Origin: Acytostelium subglobosum LB1
Lineage: Eukaryota > Evosea > Eumycetozoa > Acytosteliales > Acytosteliaceae
Assembly: GCF_000787575.1 (NCBI RefSeq)
Contig: NW_012236522.1
Span: 620,001-684,000 of the forward strand
Direction of reading: 5' to 3'
DNA length: 64,000 bases
Part shown: positions 59,884 to 64,000 of the stretch, piece after piece
How the letters are laid out: every line of letters starts with the position of its first letter
How positions within the stretch are numbered: position 1 is the first letter of the stretch
Position numbers and translations under genes: made by a program
Notes under the pieces: generated by a model
The model's database searches: none
Told to the model about the DNA's origin: nothing
Seen by the model: the letters and a program-made list of their open reading frames with translations, nothing else

Positions 59884-62800
59884 TTAAGAGTTGGCAGCAG
59901 CATCCTCAACATTGATCAGATGTTGGACGTTGGGGAAAATATCCTTGGAGAACTCGCCACTGTTGTCCAGTTTGACATTGATCTTGAAACGGTTGACGTT
60001 GTAGGTGCCAGCGCGTAGGAAACATACATGCAAAGGTAGCTCCACACTCTTTAGTGGCGCCAGCTGGATGTTGTACCGAGTGATTCCTGTCCAGAAGTAC
60101 TGGGAAGTGAGCTGGCTAACAGCGTCCAGGTTCTCGTGTGGCAGGATGGTCTCTATCGACAACTGTAAGTGGTGATAGGCTGAACAGTTGGACAACTGCA
60201 GCTGCAGTGGCACGGTGCATATCGCCTCGTGGTCAAACTTGTGTGTGATGGCCAGTGGCGACTGCAACTGGTAGCGAAGTGGCGCCTGGAAGCGCAGAGA
60301 GGGATCGACGTAGGACTGGATTTTGCCAGTTGGTGATGTGGTGTTGCGCCACGAGCCCCATGGTGTCGCGAGCAATGAGTCGTTGTGATGCGTTGGCAGG
60401 AAGGAGATGGCCGTGGCGTTAAGCACACCCATGCGGTTGGACACCTGTTTGAGCAGCATCTGAGACTTGGTGGCCTGCGGCGTCGACTCCCAGAACAGCA
60501 TCATGTCGAGCAGGTTCTGATGCTCGCCAACAAGGAAATCGCTGGATATCGGTGACTTTAGGGAGTCTCTTGGATTGGCCGAGATGCTAGCCGACTGGCC
60601 CAACTTTGCTGCGTTGGACTGCGCAGATTCATGTGACATCTTCTCGTACTCGAGGAACTGGAATACAGGGAATGATGATGAATCGTACATTGGCTCATTC
60701 TTATCGAACGAGATGTTTGTGATTGTCAACTGCTGGTGTTGTTGTTGTTGCTGTTGCTGTTGTGGTTGTTTGCCTGGCGCGACCATTGCAGTTGTTGTTG
60801 CTGTGGCCGTGGCCTGTCTATCATCAACGGATGATGGGAGAATGCCAAAGAAGAGATTGGTGAACTGGCCAGGGTGAAGAGTGAGGATTGATCCATTGGG
60901 CACGTCGTCGTGGTAGGATAGTGGTACGATCTTCCATTGTTTGGACAACGAGGAGATCTGCTTCAGATAGAATATGTCGCCACCGCCACCAATGATTGGG
61001 TTGTCAATCTCAATACCCATCAGGTAGGAGTTGATGTTGGTCGAGCTCTGCTGGCAGAACGTTGAGATCCTGAGCGATGGCTTGACGTCAAAGTCCGTCT
61101 GACACCTTGCGAGACGGTACTTCAGCTCACTGTTACCGGCCTCGGACTCGTAGTACACGAGGCATCTCAATGTATAACGTCCAACGACCAATCCCCTGAC
61201 CCACAGTGGCACTGTGACTGTTGCGCCTGGTGGCAACTCAATGTTCAATGGGATGGATGAGTCCAATGAGTTCAAGATGCTTGCGTCTATTGATGTGTTA
61301 GTGAATGGCTTGTGAGTGTTCATGTTGTTGTTGGGATGATCCCCTCTTACCATCGTTGTTGCTACCAAAGCAGACGAGTGTTGGATGACTCAGTCTGATG
61401 CGTACGTTCTTCAGACCCATCTTTGTGCTGCAGTTCTTGAGTTGCAACTTGGCCTGCTTCATCTCGCCGTGACAGATTGACGAGGGGAACTCGATAAACT
61501 GTGACTCTAGTCTGGGCATTGGCGATGTGACCTTGAATGTCAGACTGAGATTAGGTTCATATGATACAGTCTCTCTCTGTGCCTTTGTCCTGGTGGTAGG
61601 TGGGCAGTGATGTTAGAATGACTTGAATGTGAATGAATGAATGAGTGAGTTTGTAAGGTACATACTTATTCAATCTCTTTTGCTTGAGTTTGAACTCTCT
61701 CTTGCCCCAGACTGAGCCGCACATGCATAGACCTATGCCCTTGATCACGAGCTGACCTTGGCGCAGAGGCACGATGGAGAGTGTGAGCTTCTTGGTCTCG
61801 CTTGGACCCAGCAGTACATCAAAGTGCTCGACCTTGAAGGGTGTGACACCCTGATCCATCTTGGCCAGTGTCTCATCGTCCAGAGGCGACATGTTTGACT
61901 CCTCCTGTCCATTCTCGCCATCCTTGAATATGGCGACAAGATGCGCGCGATTGAACTGCAGTGGCACCTGCAGGGGGTTCTTGATCTCGGCCTCAACGGT
62001 GATTGCCTCCTCGACCACGATCGTTCGCTCTTTCTCCTGCTCAAAGAATTGATCTCTGCGCCACAGATCAAAGCCTTGCAATACAGGCTTGGTAATGATG
62101 GCTGCCTCCTTCTTGAAGGCCTCCTCCATCTCTTGCCAAACCTGCTGGTTCAGCTCGGACGAGTAGTCGCTCAAAAAGACCGTGGTGCGCTCGTTGTGCA
62201 CAATGGGGATGGGCAGCTCGCCAATGTAGTTGTCCTTTGTCGTCGACTTGGAGATGAAGAGGAACTCGCGAATGATTGAGTTCTGGCTCTGGAACGACTG
62301 ACAGTTCTTCTCCAACAGCTTGTTGACAAAGAGGATCGAGTCGCTCGTGTGGCCCTGGAAGAATGAGTAGCGCACCAACGCCAGATGCAGATGATCCTCG
62401 ATGAAGTTCCAGTCGCGACCTTCGTACGCGCCGTAGGCAAAGCTGTAGCAGCGCAGTGCATGCTTGCGCTTGGACGCCTCGGCGTAGCGGTCGCCCGCTA
62501 GCACCAAACGCATGCAGGCCTTGCGGAATGAGGGCGCGGGTGACTGCAACAGACAGAAGCCGGCCTGCTCCAGCAGCACGGCTGCGCAGAATGGATCAAT
62601 CTCGCGCTCAGCAATCGATTTGAATAGGTCCGCCAGCAGCTTGAAGTGTGATTTGCGCTTGAGCACCTCGCCCTGTATCATTGCAGCGCGGACCGATGCT
62701 GCGTTCAATCCAGCGCGCAAGTAGTTGTTGATCGACGTCTCGAACTGAGTGTCCGTGTCCTTGTTAAGCATAAAATTACACATTCCAATCATCTCCTGTT

Positions 62801-63942
62801 GTTGTCGAGAGTGAGGTAAGGTAGGGAGAGGTCAGCATTGATGCGCCCTGCGAGGGACACGACGGCAGAGGGTACTTACATAGGTGGCGGCATAGTAGTT
62901 GGGAGACTTCTCGCTGCTGTACTCCTTGAGTAGTGTCTTGTAGTTGGCGAGGGCGTTCTCATAGTCTTGAAGCAGGAAGTACAAGTCTGACAGACGTCTT
63001 AGACACAGCTCCATCGACACTGAAGAGGACGCATCCTCACCCTCCTTCTCATTCTTCTTATATCCAATCCTCAATGACACCTTCATCTTTGAGAAGAAGC
63101 TCTTCTTGTTGGCCACGATCTATAATATGATTGATTGATTGAGTGATTGATTGATTGTGAGTGAGTGTGTCGCGTGATTGATTGAGTGTGGCGCGCATAC
63201 CGTCTCGCTTAGCTCTTGGATTGACTTGCCAATGAATTGAGGTAGATGTTTCTGGAAGAGATCAGTGACGATGCTGTGCACGGGACTGGAGGCGGCGGTG
63301 GATGGGTCGTATGTGAGACCGCCGTCGTCCTCCTTGGTGGAGATGCGCATCAGATAGCTGTTGTCCGGTCCGAATGTGCTCTTCATCTCGGACAGACGCT
63401 TCTCAGACTCGGTGGCCGAGTTCTCTGGATGTACCAATACGTATAACTTGGGTACATTAGAATCAGCGTTGAACTGTTGCAGTATTGCTGGTGGCTTTGC
63501 CGCGTCAAACATCTTGACCAACAAACCAATCGGGTTGGAGTCCTCTGATGATGCAACCACAAGCACCGCCAATGGATGAGAGAACGTCTCTATCTCTGGG
63601 TTGTGACATGCTCGCATATAATGATGACGATACTTCTCGTACCAAGGTGTTGGTTCAGGGCATACTACATGTGATGGATACGATACGTGTGAGTAATGAA
63701 TGGATGAGGGTCATGTGACATTGGCTCAAGGTAAGCTAGCTTACCTTTGTGGAAGTATGGTACGTCTTGTTTGGTCCTGATCTTAAAGTTCTGACAGTAT
63801 TCATCTGTTGCTATTGAGTCGATTGAAGATGATGTGTCCAACAATGTTTGAGTGTAGCTCGCAGGTTCAAGATGTTGCAATGTAATGAAGTTGACCTTAA
63901 AGTCATTGAGCTCATAATATGACTCTCCAACTCTAACAGGAA
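59884..63942 (-). CDS. trappc8: TRAPPC8 (Trs85-like) subunit of the TRAPPIII tether, N-terminus off the window
   Basis: Reverse-strand gene with six exons seen: 63942-63745, 63664-63201, 63119-62880, 62795-61666, 61589-61351 and 61286-59884 (introns 64-84 bp), about 1220 residues. Earlier exons lie beyond the right edge. Matching segments are PTPWYEKYRHHYM and HPLAVLVVASS (the conserved 'TPWFExYR' region), VANKKSFFSKMK, RRLSDLYFLLQDYENALANYKTL, AAVLLEQAGFCLL and SKRKHALRCYSFAYGAYEGR. C-terminal beta-sandwich parts (VEEAITVEAEIKNPLQVPL) follow. TRAPPC8 anchors the TRAPPIII complex, a Rab1/Ypt1 exchange factor for autophagy and early secretory traffic. A poly-Gln run lies in the last exon (about 60738-60770). 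Exon 63942 opens after a TGTAG acceptor. Confidence 0.9.
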
Positions 63943-64000
63943 CTACATTGATTGATCAAGATGAATGAATGAGTGAATGAACAATGTGAGCCCAGCCAGA

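Overview
The window looks like nuclear DNA of a dictyostelid social amoeba, probably not Dictyostelium discoideum itself. Three things support this. First, several gene families are typical of dictyostelids: three FNIP-repeat proteins, a spalten-type fusion of a Galpha-like domain with a PP2C phosphatase, a CBM49 cellulose-binding protein and an hssA-like small protein. Second, introns are short (about 53-138 bp) with GTAAGT/GTATGT donors. Third, Asn, Gln, Ser and Thr homopolymer runs occur in proteins, and leaders and introns are full of CAA and TCAA repeats. Coding third positions are much more C/G-rich than in D. discoideum. I cannot name the species.

Layout, part 1 (1-29.6 kb): ankyrin-repeat protein (+), secreted CBM49 protein (+), acidic Asn-rich unknown (+), 1278-residue secreted GPI-anchor-like repeat protein (+), small secreted LNR protein (-), N-terminally incomplete GST (+), CPSF73 (+), PHO80-like cyclin (+), divergent PP2C-like protein (+), four-CBS protein (-) and a CRIB/PH protein (-).

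Layout, part 2 (29.6-64 kb): ATP-citrate lyase B-type subunit (-), FNIP protein (-), NAA30 acetyltransferase (+), ERF4/CHIC-like membrane protein (-), CDC48/p97 (-), HID1 (-), two tandem FNIP proteins (-), hssA-like peptide (+), COX10 (-), spalten (+), IRE/Rim15-type AGC kinase (+), pyruvate dehydrogenase E1 beta (+) and TRAPPC8 (-), whose N-terminal part lies beyond the right edge.

The genes do not form one pathway. They mix housekeeping functions (mRNA 3' end processing, proteostasis, mitochondrial haem A and pyruvate metabolism, cytosolic acetyl-CoA, Golgi/TGN traffic) with signalling and developmental functions (spalten, PP2C-like, AGC kinase, cyclin, CRIB/PH, FNIP, CBM49, hssA-like). The regulatory genes tend to have low-complexity upstream regions of 1-2.6 kb. 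Most housekeeping genes are packed within about 100-500 bp of each other. I rebuilt exon structures by hand from splice signals, reading phase and family conservation.

I found no rRNA, tRNA, CRISPR array, transposon or virus-derived element. I also found no clear multi-gene novel system. The strongest leads are the loss of switch-II in the spalten G-like domain, the CRIB+PH architecture, the large repeat adhesin-like protein, the 5' mini-exons, and transcript-strand-biased TCAA repeats before splice acceptors.
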